Of a DNA stretch of 64,000 nt, positions 1-11,427 are shown piece by piece. The DNA is from Absidia repens. Its lineage: Eukaryota; Mucoromycota; Mucoromycetes; Mucorales; Cunninghamellaceae. Under the pieces are notes generated by a model, which ran no database searches, was not told where the DNA came from, and saw only the letters and a program-made list of their open reading frames with translations. The DNA is taken from the NCBI GenBank assembly GCA_002105175.1, contig MCGE01000028.1:434001-498000 (forward strand), read 5' to 3'. Position 1 is the first letter of the stretch. Each line of letters begins with the position of its first letter. A program made the translations under genes and the position numbers.

Positions 1-574
1 GTTTGAAGAAGGTGCCTGAAGCCAATGCTGCCTGGCAAGGTGACTTCATTCGTCAATACAACACTTCTGATGTCTGTGTTGCTGTGGCCACTCCTACTGG
101 TCTGATCACTCCTATCATTGGTCAAGCTGAAACCAAGGGATTGGCTGACATCTCCTCTCAAGTCCGTGATCTCGCTACCCGTGCTCGTGCTGGTAAGTTG
201 GCTCCTCAAGAATACCAAGGCGGTTCCTTCACCATCTCCAACTTGGGTATGTTCGGTATCAAGAACTTCACTGCCATCATCAACCAACCTCAATCTTGTA
301 TCTTGGCTGTCGGTGGTTCTCAACAAAAGGTTGTTGTCGATGAATCTTCTGAATCTGGTTTCGGTGTACGGGATGTTATGGAAGTCACCTTGAGGTAAGC
401 AAACAATATATAAGAGTGCATAGTGGTAGTAAAATTAAAATATTTATTCATTCGTTGTATTTTTTTTTATTTTTTTGTAGCTGCGATCATCGTGTGGTTG
501 ATGGCGCTGTCGGTGCTACTTGGTTACAAGCCTTCCGTGAATACATGGAACAACCTTTGAAGATGATGTTGTAA
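1..574 (+). CDS. LAT1: Pyruvate dehydrogenase E2 (dihydrolipoamide acetyltransferase), 3' part
   Basis: This is the C-terminal catalytic (2-oxoacid dehydrogenase acyltransferase) domain of the mitochondrial PDH E2 core, which transfers acetyl from lipoyl to CoA. The gene is cut by the window's left edge, so the lipoyl and E1/E3-binding domains are not visible. Exon 1 ends at 394. An intron runs 395-480 (GTAAGC...TTGTAG). The second exon carries the active-site motif [13 protein letters not shown] and ends ...PLKMML with TAA at 572-574. Internal motifs such as [13 protein letters not shown] and [11 protein letters not shown] are typical of the family. DHRVVDGA with a short PLKMML tail fits the pyruvate E2 better than the 2-oxoglutarate or branched-chain E2. 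The TTG at 3-5 is an internal leucine codon and not a start. Confidence 0.93.
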
Positions 575-875
575 ATGAAACAGTTCCTCTTATTTTTTAT
601 ATAGCATCTACCCCCTCCCTCCTTTGACATTAGATAATCTTCTCTTTATACATTTTTATTTGTTTACATCTCCCCTACTTCTTCTCACCCTATCCCCTTC
701 ATCTTGTTGATAGTCTATTTTGAAAAATCTTAATAAAGAAACAAAAGATTTTATACAAAAAAAATTATGGTTTGACACTAAAAAATGCAATGTTTGTGTA
801 AATCTCCCACCCAACTTTTCTAGTCTCTCTTTCCCTTCTGTCTTCGTCATATTTTTCTTCTTCCTTTTTGTCATC

Positions 876-1627
876 ATGTCCAGTAGAACGAAAACCGTAC
901 CCTTTGATTCTAAAGACTACTGGGATCACCGCTTCGCTCATGAACCGGCTTTCGACTGGCTTCTTGGTTGGAAAAGTCTCCAAAAGTACTTGGAACCACA
1001 TTTACCAGCTCCGCCAACGCCAATTCTTCATTGTAAGGTTAGATATATATATATATATATGTGTACGTTTGTTGCTGATATTTATACCTTTCTTCGCAGT
1101 AGGATGTGGTAACTCACCACTAGCCTTTCACATGGCCGAAGCAGGGTATAGAAGAATTGTCAATGTCGATTATTCGGCACCAGTAATCGAAAAAATGGCG
1201 GCAGAGGCAGTAAAAGCGCCATATGATCAGCTCGAGTGGGTTACCGCCGATTGTGTGCAAGATCTCAGCGCAGTGCAGTCTTGTGGCGGCAAAAATAATC
1301 CTCAATCGGATGGATGTATTATCCAGTGGTGCTTGATAAGACACTGACGGATTGTATTGCTTGTGGGGACGATGATCAGTTGAGTCGCCAGCATCAATTG
1401 GCATCCCAGATCGCTTCTGTTCAACCAGTCGGCGTACCTGGCTCAGCATTTCATTTTCCAATCAGCGGCATCATCCCGAGCCTGCTTCACCTTATCGTCT
1501 CATCAACAAAATCCCTGTATGGGTACCTCAACCTAATGATAAACCTGGGGCACCAGATATTTATTATTATCTTTATATTTTACAAAAGCAAAATGTTGAC
1601 GGGTTAGGGAACATGCAGGATATCTAG
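876..1627 (+). CDS. METTL13/EEF1AKMT-like methyltransferase, reading frame broken twice
   Basis: This resembles the SAM-dependent methyltransferases related to METTL13 and eEF1A lysine methyltransferases. Exon 1 (876-1032) reads MSSRTKTVPFDSKDYWDHRF..., close to the family's DYW...F start. After an intron (1033-1099) the SAM-binding motif ILHLGCGNSPL follows, then GYRRIVNVDYSAPVIEKM. The expected VVLDK..LDCI motif appears only one frame away from about 1314, and the expected WLSISFS strand plus the C-terminus (PYRLINKIPVWVPQPND, TAG 1625-1627) lie in a third frame from about 1435. Both shifts correspond to one missing base each. The gene is therefore either a recent pseudogene or is damaged by sequencing errors. 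Similarity to the family persists to the end, which favours error. The methylation substrate cannot be told from sequence. Confidence 0.7.
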
Positions 1628-1752
1628 TTTAGTATGTATACTGTGTATAATTGAGAAGCTAGAGGTGAAAAACAGGCACTTTTTTTTTTTTTTTTTTTTT
1701 TTGAATAAACGTGAATATTGGTCTAATAAAACACAGATTTTCTGACATGAAA

Positions 1753-1947
1753 TTAGCCGAAAATGTATCTTAGATATTCTACCGCTTTGACAGAATCTTG
1801 GGATGATACCAATTTTAATTTTTCAGATGCATATTCTGGCAGACGTCCGGTCCAAAATAAGTTATGGGCGTAGCCACCTCTCAATTTTTTTTTTCCCTGG
1901 CGAATATATCGTTCATGCAAGTAAAGTTCTTGGGGGGGGGGGCGCAA
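1753..1947 (-). pseudogene. Possible gene relic of unknown family
   Basis: The minus strand encodes a 64-residue stretch whose composition looks protein-like (GGYAHNLFWTGRLPEYASEK, then KAVEYLRYIFG and a stop). Upstream it is interrupted by a G11/C11 tract (1932-1942) and an A10 tract, and no start or splice site gives a longer frame. I do not recognise the family. It may be the 3' end of a decayed gene or chance. Confidence 0.2.
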
Positions 1948-2299
1948 TTAGACATTGAAATTCAAGTATCAGAACATGTTAAGGAATTCCCGACGAACTT
2001 CGGTACTACCTTTAAAGTTCCACAGGATGCTGATAATTAAGCATCCCCCCTCCTCCATTGATATTGTAGAGGCACCTTCTTCACTTTGGAGATGCCGCTT
2101 TTTTTTGAGGGGGAGGGTGTGCCTTGGAGGTATCAAGACGCTCACTAGAAAATATTACATTAAAATTCCGCCCAGGTGGTGATTTTTTTTTATTTATTCC
2201 CCCAATTTTTTGTTTCCTCTCTTTCTTTTTTTTTCTTTCCTCTGTTTCTTCTTCATATTTAACTTTTTTGGGCTCATGGTGATCATAGATTAATGTTAG

Positions 2300-3240
2300 G
2301 ACCAGTTTAGAAGTGTTTTCAGAACAGGGAATTAAACATACATGGGAAACCCTTTCATTTTGGATCCAGGATTTAGGACCACCATTAGTTGGCTTATTAG
2401 AGTCTTCAGTAGCTTGGTTTAGTTCTAGTTTATCTATAATTTGTATCTACATCTGAATAAAATATGTCCCTTTTTACTACTTCAATGAAATATGCCCGAT
2501 CTGTCTGTCTCTCTTATCTTGTGCAATAGATCTCTTTTTACTACTATCCCCTTTTTAATTAGCGTTGACTGCAGTCAAGGTATCCCTTTTGTTGCCATGT
2601 ACTGTACAGTGCCCTAACAAAGAAAATGCACACTTTTTGAGATACCGCTTGGAAGTAACCAGAACCGTAAAAATGAAAAGCCATATTGCTCCTATTTCTA
2701 CGCGTATACGTTATATTCTTTTTTACTCAAACAATTGCTTTAACAACTGTACAAAACGCACATGCAATCGTCTACCATAAAGGTAGCGTAGAAGTAGGAG
2801 CAATATGGCTTTTCATTTTTACGGTTCTGGTTACTTCCAAGCGGTATCTCAAAAAGTGTGCATTTTCTTTGTTAGGGCACTGTACTGTACAGTACTGTAT
2901 GATTATGTTAGATCCCAATTTACAGTTGTGCCTTTAGATTAGTGTTCACTATCCTTCAAATTTAACTTCAGACTTTATCATGCTTCGTCCAATAGATTCT
3001 TCCAATGAATCCCATTTAAAATGAACCACTGGTCTTTAGCTTTAGTATCTACCATTGTCCCTTAATAAAGTGTGCTCGTAGACTAATATTGAATATCCTT
3101 CAAGTCGAACGTTAGCCCTCCTCATATTTCGTCCAATAGGTCCTTCCATCAAATCCCGTGTTACTATGAGTCCCCTAGTCTTTTAGTTTTAGTATATACC
3201 AATGTCCTATAATAAAGTATGCCTTGTTGCTTAACATCTT
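2300..3240 (-). repeat. Dispersed repeat family, copy R1 (minus orientation, with insertion)
   Basis: Read on the minus strand, this segment shows the same ordered blocks as the copies at 25.6, 37.0, 50.2 and 62.9 kb: TTATT...GAAG blocks, ACACTAATCT, CATATTTTATTCAGATG, then ATCCAAAATGAAAGGGTTTC (at 2344-2370) and a TGATCACCATGAGCCC end. No open reading frame is conserved. A foldback (2604-2885) interrupts it. Blocks 2926-3075 and 3080-3225 are diverged tandem copies of each other, sharing CTTCGTCCAATAG-like and TTTAGTTTTAGTAT-like words. Confidence 0.65.
2604..2885. repeat. Long inverted repeat (foldback, 100-bp arms)
   Basis: Arm 2604-2703 is the reverse complement of arm 2786-2885 with a single mismatch that I can see, around an 82-bp loop. 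The arms start GTACAGTGCCCTAAC and end CTATTTCTACGC. A TGTAC word occurs just outside or overlapping both ends, and could be a 5-bp target duplication. There is no coding potential. It may be a MITE or foldback element. If transcribed it would form a 100-bp hairpin RNA. Confidence 0.85.
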
Positions 3241-4054
3241 CTGACCCATCGTATAATCAACAATGTCGTTATTATAACTATTTGCTTTTTCTCATACACA
3301 TCCATATCCACTCACACCAAGCATAAAGTGAGGCAGAGACACTCTATATTTCCAAAAGGATTTTATTGAGTTAAAAGTAATGAATGGCTAACGATGTCAA
3401 ATAAAAGACCTAGTTTTTTATTATATCGAATAATTGGTTGAATAACTGTTCTATGGTTAATAGACATAATGAACTTCCTTAACTTGACTCAGATAGAGGT
3501 CACACATTCAGACGTACTTGATTTGCGAATACGATAGCGGTAAAATGTGAACGCCATCTACCATCAAAGGTATACAGGTGTGGGGTTCAGTGTAACAAGA
3601 GTTTAATTGAGGAGGCATGGGGAGAAATGTAGCAATGGAAGAATGGTCAATACTAATTTAAAGGAAAGATCTTGAAAAGAGATCTATTATCATGTACAAG
3701 GAAGACGAAATATGAGAAAGGCTATAAACGGTCATTATATATTGAAGCACATGGTGAACACTATTTAAATGGCGATGATGGCGGTTAAAAAAAGGACCTT
3801 TTTTAATACTACTCCCAACTTTGCTACCCAACATACCCCACCACAACAACATCCACTGTAATGGCTGTTTTTTATTTCACACAATTACATGTCTATTTTC
3901 TTTTCTACGCACAAATTCATGCAGTATATATGAGTTGGTGGAACAAGTCACCTTAATATTTAATCCGTTCCTTTTTTATATATGTGTATACCCCCCCCCT
4001 ACGCACATGTATGCACATTCGATAAAGCTCACGATGTAAACAATGATAAAAAAA

Positions 4055-4390
4055 AAAACGAGCATAGTTTATTCAGTGCTAGATACAAACGATAACAAAA
4101 TAATACTAAACAAATGACGATTCCATGATACTATTTCCCAAGGTGAGGCTAATCTAATGACGTTCCCAAATCCTACATCTAAAATAAAAGGGTTTCCCCA
4201 TGATGTTTGTTTTGCATTTTTGGAAATGCCTCTAATTCAAGTTCTAACACTAATCCTAGATCACCAGTACCCCAATGAGCCTTGCCATCATATCATTCGT
4301 GTTTTCATGAAAGAAGAAAAAGAAAGAAAGGAAAAGAGAGGAAAAAAAAATTGGAGACCAAAAAAAAATAATTAGAAATCATGCGTGCGG
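4055..4390 (+). repeat. Dispersed repeat family, copy R2 (truncated)
   Basis: The segment carries TTTATTCAGTGCTAGATAC, AATACTAAAC, then CCTACATCTAAAATAAAAGG with GGGTTTCCCCATG, ACACTAATCCTAGATCACC and a GAAAGAAAGGAAAAGAGAG purine run. This is the same order as the other copies. It lacks the upstream blocks. It faces copy R1, so the two form a loose inverted pair. Confidence 0.6.
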
Positions 4391-4746
4391 AGCCTGAACT
4401 GATTTTTTTTCACACCTAAATACTATCCTATTTTTCTTTTTCAACACGCACAAAAACAAGCCCGGAGCACGACGGTTGGGCCCAAGGGGCAGCCCACCAT
4501 AGAGCGACATTGCAGAGTCTCTAATTCCATCCCATCAACACATACATTCATTAAAGAGAACTCTGACACCCAGTAAATCCATAGGTTTCCAGAAGCTCCA
4601 GCGGAGCGCCTGAGCGTTTATATATAATAAAAAACTACAATTTGCGCTGGCTACAAAAAAAAAGAAGGATTTATATGATATGTTACCTACATCATCACTT
4701 TTCATTTTATTGGGTCATTGCTATCACAAGCTGTATCATATCATAG

Positions 4747-4842
4747 CAAAAAAAAAAAAAAAAAAAAGATGATAAAAAAAAAAGATGATAAAAAAAAAAG
4801 ATGATAAAAAAAAAAGAAGATAAAAAAAAAAAGATCAAAAAA
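4747..4842. repeat. A-rich minisatellite
   Basis: About four to five units of roughly 16-17 bp, each an A9-A11 run followed by GATGAT (one variant GAAGAT). It lies in the 3' flank of the P-type ATPase gene. Confidence 0.85.
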
Positions 4843-4983
4843 ACAAATAAAATCGTAACCTATGTAAACTCATCGACACGTATGAAGTAGAAACGGGTAT
4901 AAATAAATAAAAAATTGTTTATTGAACAACATAATAACTTAACGAAAGATAAAATGAGAAGAGAATAAAATAAAAGCATCAAG

Positions 4984-7900
4984 CTACCAAGCCAGATATC
5001 CAAATAAGCTATGCGGAAAGCGAGTCAAAAGCAGTTTTCGGAGTTCATCAGCAACCATGATGGTGGCTGCCCAACCAAAAGGGATAAACCAGAAGTGAAT
5101 AGGGATAGGAGATGTACCCAAATAAATATTGAAGACTGGTACATAAAGAATGATGAGGGTAATGGCCAAGGAACCAAGCATGGCGGCGAAGAGATAGAGG
5201 TTCTTGTTGGGACCCCAGAGAGGATTGGCACGTGTGAGTGGCAGACGACGGGTACGACTGGAGAGTACATTACCCCATTGACAGATGACTAGGTTGACAA
5301 AGTAGATGGACTGAGCAGTATTAAGTAGGGCAGTGACTTCATCGCTAGTATAGCCCATATAGCCTTGAGGGCTGTTGAAGTTGCTGAAGGACAAAAAGAC
5401 GGTGGCTGGTGGCAGACCATGAGTTGACAAAAAGTAGTAAAACATAAACATAGACGACAGCATTTCCATCAAGCCAATAAATCCATAAGCTTGCAAAAGC
5501 AGGCGACTATTCACTAGGCGGTCATGTTTGGGGCGGCGTGGTGCACGGTGCAGTAATCCAGCTTCGGGTTTTTCCATCATAATAGCCATCGATGGCATCA
5601 AGTCGGTCAATACACAGATCACAATCATCTGGAAAGAGGACAACGTTTGCGGCGATCCAAGGAAGATATTCACCAGTACTGGGAAGAGTTCAGACCATGA
5701 CCCTGCAGGTAGTAAATAGATGATTACTTTTTTGAGATTGTCAAACACTAGTCGCCCATTTTCGATCGCCACCAAAATGCTTGAGAATTTATCGAGAAGA
5801 ACCATGTCCGCAGCCTCAATAGCCACATCGCTGCCATTACCCATAGCGATACCCACATCTGCTGCCCGAAGTGCTGGAGAATCATTCACCCCATCACCTG
5901 TCATTCCCACAACATTGTCCCGTCGTTGAAACTCCTTGATAATTCGAAGCTTCTGGTCTGGTGATGTTCTTGCAAATACAATTTCTTCATACTGACATAC
6001 TTGTTCCCATTGGTTGTCGTTCAGTGTCAGGAGGTCTACCCCGGAGAGTAAGAGGGCTGTGCTGTCTGCTGTTTTGTTGCTAGTGGTGGATTGATATGCT
6101 TCCTTGTCGCAGGTGTCTTCCGCAGAAACTTCGCCAAGGGTGCTGCTACCGCTGTCATTAGTGATTGTCATCTTGTGTTTCTGAGATACATATGGTGCAA
6201 TTGTGCTAATTTCTTTGTTGGGATCCAAGTTGTTGATATCGTGTAAATGAGTCGTCGTGAAGATGCCTATTTGTCGAGCAATGGCTGCAGCAGTCAAAGG
6301 AAAGTCTAAAAGAAAAAGGTATGAGATACAATCCTGTTCTTGCTCCTGCCACTCCCGTCCTCCATCTTTTCTTATGAGTAGACTTACCACCTGTAACCAT
6401 ATAAAAACGAATACCCGCATTACGACACACACGCACAGTTTCTGCACTTTCCGGCCGCGGAGGATCCACAATAGCAATCAAACCAACAATAGTCAATCCC
6501 TGATTCATTTGAGTCGCCCAGCCGGCAAATTTTGATGAAGAGGCACTTGATTCGGAAGGAAGGAGTGAAGCGGAAAGAATGCGACGAGCCACCATCAAAA
6601 CACGTTTTCCATCATTGGCCCATTGAGTCTGTACGTTCACTAACGCCTCACGGCGCTTTTCAGTCAAAGGTTCGAGGGAACCATCCGGTTGCATGATGGA
6701 ATCACAACGATCTATCAAAACATCGGGTGCACCTTTACATAACAGAATCCAGTCCGAGGGTGCTACTTCTTGAGATGGTGTTGAAAATTGTTTGGCCAGA
6801 CCGGTTGTAGTTGAGCGGTGAATTGTCAGCATCCATTTGTTTTTTGAGTTGAAGGGAATTTCAAAGATAGGGTCTGCTTGAGATCGAATTGATTCCACAG
6901 TCAGATCTGGGTTGACGGCAGCCGCATACCTTAAAATTGCACAGTCTGTTGCATCACCAATAATTGCCCTCGCTGCCACATCTTTCTTGTCCACATCCGA
7001 CATGTCATATTGCGCACCATTGCATAAAGCACTGCTGAGTTGCATTTGTAAGACCTGACATCGAAGCAATTGTTGTTGGCTATCCGCTTTGACGACAATA
7101 TCCCGACTGATAGGAGTGGTGATTTGGTGATCCGAGATTGAGATGTCCGACACATACATTTTGTTTTCCGTGAGTGTACCAGTTTTGTCTGAGCATAAAA
7201 CATTGACACTGCCTAGAGTTTCCACAGTGGTAAGCACCTTGCACAACACATTGGCTTTCTGCATTCTGCGAGCAATCAATGTCAGGCATAATGTCACAGC
7301 CACAGGCATACCTAATTAATGAAGATAGACTATTTTAATTATCTTTCACGTTCATTTTCGTTTCTCTATTTATTACCTTCAGGTACAAAGGCTACAATCA
7401 CGGATATAACATCAATCAAGGCATTCGAAACCGATAAGTAATCAGGATAATCAACCCTTAACCAAGCAGCCCAAGTAATCAAACAAATCGAGCCAACGGA
7501 GATAGACAGCGACGCAATAATCAGGACAAAGCGGAGAATTTCAGTTTGCAGTATGGTACGTTTTGCTGGGTCGTCCAGGGATAAGCGTGCAATTCTTCCC
7601 ATCATAGTCTTGTCACCAATGGAAATAACAACACCACTGCCGTTGCCATTCAAACAATGAGTACCCATCATAGCCATATTGTGTGATTCCAGTACATTGT
7701 CGTTGGTAGCATCGATAGAGCCTGGGATAGCATCAGATTCACCAGTAAGCACAGATCGATCAAACTTGAGATCATCAGAGACTTGGAGTAGTCGGATGTC
7801 AGCAGGAATTTTATCGCCCATTTTGATATGCACAATATCGCCTGGTACAAGTTGTATTGCGTCGAGTGTCAATGTCTTGCCATCTTGTCGTACCACCTGG

Positions 7901-8659
7901 CATTTACTAGGCAGCATATTGTTGATCGAGTGCATCACCTGGCTAGTTGACCAATCTTGCCATGCATTAAAGAAGGCTTGCAAAAACACCACCATCATCA
8001 GAATTACCGCCAGCGCCAAATTAACTGGAGATGGATTGGGATTTCCCAAAGGCTGCCAGGAGATCCTATATTTTTAAGTAGTTAAAAAATAAGTAAATAA
8101 TCACTTTCTCTGCTAAGAATTCCATTGTAATCAATATATTCTTACCAACAAATAATACTTGCAAACCATAATAATCCACAAAACCCACCGAAAAAGTAAC
8201 CAAATATTTTTCGTGGCCAGTTGTTTGGAGGAGGGGATATCGCGTTCTTGCCATACAATTCCACTCGTTTCAATGCTTGCTCTTGATCCAATCCCTTTTC
8301 CATGCATGTGTTGTATTGTTGAAGTACTTCTGCTACGCCGAGTTTATGATAGGTGGCATTGGATAAATCTATATAATATATGAAGAAACCAGTGAGTGGT
8401 TGTTATGCGGTGCATTGTGCAGTGTCCTACCTTCAGCTAAATTATAGTCCTTTTTTTTCTTGCCAAGTTGTTTTGATTTTTTGTCCACTTGAGTTTCAGA
8501 GACAGTCAACGATAAGGTCCGGAAGGCAATAATACCCTGAATCTTGGAACTACGGCGCCGACTGGGTTGCTTTTTGTTGGTAGAAGGCAAAACATCTGGA
8601 TGAGGTGGAGTCGAGAATTCGATTTGGGGTTTACCATCGTCTTGTGAGTACAGCGTCAT
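4984..8659 (-). CDS. Type IIC (Na,K-ATPase alpha-like) P-type cation ATPase
   Basis: This is a predicted 1128-residue membrane pump that moves cations using ATP through an aspartyl-phosphate. Five exons on the minus strand: 8431-8659, 8146-8368, 7377-8065, 6388-7311 and 4984-6305. After a basic, Ser-rich N-terminus comes the family's cation-ATPase N-domain (HKLGVAEVLQQYNTCMEKGL), then LTGES (actuator), VAFVPEGMPVAVTLCLTL (M4), the phosphorylation motif SDKTGTLT (Asp about 422), FYMVTGDFPLTAAAIARQ across the last intron, and TGDGVNDSPALRAADVGIA (hinge). Six C-terminal membrane segments follow. The N-domain and M4 match alpha subunits of Na,K/H,K-ATPases better than ENA, SERCA or PMR1. In M6 the usual first aspartate (Asp804 in the animal pump) appears replaced (ICVLTDLMP). 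An insert rich in Ser/Thr precedes the hinge. Transported ions are not certain. Confidence 0.9.
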
Positions 8660-10124
8660 TTTGATACGCGCCCTGTTTTTAGGCGAAGAAGAAAATTGAT
8701 TGAAGGAAAAAAAAAAAAAGGAAAGAAAAGGAAGAAAGAAAAGCTTTTATATGTCACTTCCAAAAAAAAAAAAGTCGGAGATTCATAAGAGGAGCATTGA
8801 GGTTATTGTGCCTGTGTTACGCTTAAGCGCCAATTTACAAAATAAAATCACTCAGCGTCAACAATATCACTCAAATGACCAAAGTATCTTTTTTCATTGA
8901 TGAATACTGTATGCAAGGAATGTTTGTTTCTTACTTTTCTATTTCTTTTTATCAACACACGAGTGCCTCCATTTCTGAATAAAGCGTTTGTTCTTTTTTT
9001 AAACTACATGATTACATTATGTAGGTTCCAAAAAGAAATGTTATAGATAAGACCATCAGTAATGATGCTGATTTTTCCTTACTTCTTCCATTCCAAGCGT
9101 TTTTGAGTTATTTGATCTACTTTGAGTCTTCGGATCAACATCGGCATTTAAAAAGTAAAATGAAGCCTACACCGACTTTCAGGGACCACCAAGAGGAATA
9201 CTGGTGTATGCGTGCCATCAGTTGATGCTATAAATTAAACAGGTTTCAGCTTTTTTTAACATCATGCTTTATATATGCACACTACTTTGAATTTCTTTTT
9301 CTGGAAGCAGACATATCATTTGTAGGCGAGGTGTTCTTTTCGTTCTTAGGAATATGTATGATACATGAGATTATCTTATGTCACGTACATATCATACAGT
9401 CTCAAGCCTCAAATTATTCGAAAAATGCGCTGTATTGTACATACTGTATGATCCTAATAGGTATAAAGTCTATTATTAGAATAAGTGTCTATGATAGTTT
9501 ATTTTTTGTGCTCTGATTGACTACAATGAAGCATGTTTTCATTATGTATACAATAATATTCTTATCTGGTCTATCCGTTTTAGGAATTGGCATCATCTCT
9601 TCTGGGGGGGTTTTTTTTTCTTTTTTTCTCATAGTCATACTGATAATGTATTTTCAGTGAAAAAAAAAAGACGATTTTTTTTCAGGCTCTTGGATTTTCT
9701 CAGCCAAAATTTAGGTGGGGATTCAAAAATCAAGCATGCACTGTCATCCATTCGACAAAATTATGTATATATACAAAAGTTTCCATTAGAAAAAGTATGC
9801 CAATGGTGATTAAAACTTGTGAGATAAAAAGTGGCAGTTGAGATATTTATGACATGCGGGAGATACAGTTTATTCACTTTCAATTGAGACGATGACAGAA
9901 TAAAAAATTGCGATCGGGGATAATTAATTTGCACTTCTATCTCAATTGAACTGTAATCACAAAAATCGAGCAAGCACTTTTATTCGTCTCGACAAAATTT
10001 TCAATTCCCGTCCTCCGCCACCGAGATTTACTGTGACGATTTTGTTTCCCTCAAAAAAAAAAATCTGACTTTTTGACGATAGATCTTTCTTTCATCCCCA
10101 GTACTCTTTACACACAATCCACTC
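8660..10124. other. Divergent intergenic region, ATPase (-) and NIFK-like gene (+)
   Basis: This 1.46-kb spacer lies between two divergent start codons, so both promoters must be here. It has purine runs just upstream of the ATPase start (8703-8740), poly-A runs, and a G7T10 stretch at 9604-9622. No ORF with protein-like composition, tRNA or repeat-family copy was recognised. Confidence 0.5.
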
Positions 10125-11427
10125 ATGGCTGTCTCCAAAAAAACCAACGCCACAAAGAAAACAAAGGAAGCCACACCTGTTGATACCAAAAAGAAGGTGA
10201 CTTTTGCTCAAGAAAAACGTGTCAAGATGTTCCACAAGGATAAAGCACTGTTGAAACGCAAGGCAACCGATGATCAAGAACAAGCAGCCCCGGCTTCTGT
10301 GAAGAAAACCAAGAGTGCGATTCGTCAAGCCTCTAAGCAACAAGAAGATCTCAACTCCTCCGATGAAGACGAAGAAAAGGCTTCCAGTGATGAAACAACT
10401 GATGGGGTGGCCAACGACACAGTATTGGATGCTTTGACTGAAGAACAAGAAGAAGCTTTGCGAAAAGAAATCTTGGGTGACTTGGTGGACGAAGAAGAAG
10501 ACAGTGATGAAGATAGCTCGGACGATGATCAAGTCGACAACATTGGTGACAACGACAATGTGGTATCTTTGAACAAGAAGAAGGATCAATCCAAGGTAAG
10601 TAAAAGAAGAACGATAGCAAGAGAGAGAGAGTGAGAGAGGAGGAGATCTGCCTTTCCCCTTTCCCTTGCACACACACACTCACACTCACATACTCGTTTC
10701 CTTTGATTTATGTCATTAGGCCAAGCAAACTGCAGAATTGTCCAGCACCTCCGGTTGGGTGTATGTTGGTCGCATTCCCGACGCCTTTACCGAAAAAGAC
10801 ATGCGACAATACTTTGAACAATTCGGTGATATTGCACATCTTCGTATCAGCCGCAACAAGCGTGGTCGATCCAGACATTATGGCTTCATTGAATTTGTAG
10901 CTCAGGACGTGGCCGAAATTGTGGTGGAAACCATGCACAACTATATGCTGGACGGTCGACTTTTGCAATGCAAGCTCATCCCCCTCGAACGCCGTAACCC
11001 TCAAACCTTTGACAATGAATCGAAACCCAAGCCCCGCGCCACTGCCCCCATTGAACGTCAACGCAAAATCCGCAACCAAAACCAGAGTATGCAAGTCTAT
11101 CTTACACGTGCGGAAGGTCTCGTCAAGTCTGAAAATAAGAAACGTCAACAGTTGAAGGAATTGAAGATCGATTATGAATTCCCTGGTTATGTAAGTCTTT
11201 TATCCGTCCCCACAACGCCATCCCTTTTACTCGATTCCACCACTAACTAATTTTTATTTTTGTAATGATAGGCCGCTTCAAAATTACAATGGGAACCCAA
11301 GTTCAAGGCAAAGTTGGAACAAGAAGTCAAGGCAAAGGAAGCATTGGAAAAGGCAGCGGAAAAAAAGAAGAATGACAAGGTTAAGGCTAGCGAACAATCA
11401 CAACCCGCCAAGGTGACCGTGTCTTAA
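10125..11427 (+). CDS. Nucleolar RRM protein, NIFK/Nop15-like
   Basis: This 365-residue protein is probably a 60S ribosome-assembly factor. Three exons: 10125-10595, 10720-11190 and 11272-11427. The N-terminal 157 residues are Lys-rich, then strongly acidic with Ser (EEDSDEDSSDDD), as in nucleolar proteins. One RRM follows at about residues 170-248, with RNP2 GWVYVGRIP and RNP1 RSRHYGFIEF, then MLDGRLLQCKLIPLE. The C-terminus is basic, with heptad-like Lys/Glu stretches. A single RRM followed by a basic tail is the layout of human NIFK and yeast Nop15. The acidic N-terminal extension is longer than in those. TAA is at 11425-11427, with an AATAAA-type signal near 11643. Confidence 0.82.

Larger units (their letters stand above)
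1628..4983. other. Gene-poor region with repeats between the METTL-like gene and the P-type ATPase
   Basis: No convincing intact gene is seen. The stretch holds a T22 tract (1681-1702), a possible relic ORF (1753-1947, minus), a minus-strand copy of the dispersed repeat family (about 2300-3240) with an embedded hairpin, a truncated plus-strand copy (about 4055-4390), and an A-rich minisatellite (4747-4842). The remaining sequence (3250-4050) is AT-rich with no recognisable feature. Confidence 0.6.

Noticed and set aside
876..1627. Extra introns to explain the METTL-like frame changes
   Set aside because: No plausible GT...AG pairs at 1311 or 1435 restore the motifs. Single missing bases explain both shifts.
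2565..2937. ORFs spanning the hairpin arms
   Set aside because: They exist because both arms lack stops in one frame, but the two arms encode unrelated peptides and none is conserved between repeat copies.
10092..10679. Long minus-strand ORFs opposite the NIFK-like gene
   Set aside because: They mirror the acidic Glu/Asp codon runs of the real gene (Phe/Leu/Val-rich shadow) and have no independent start context or similarity.
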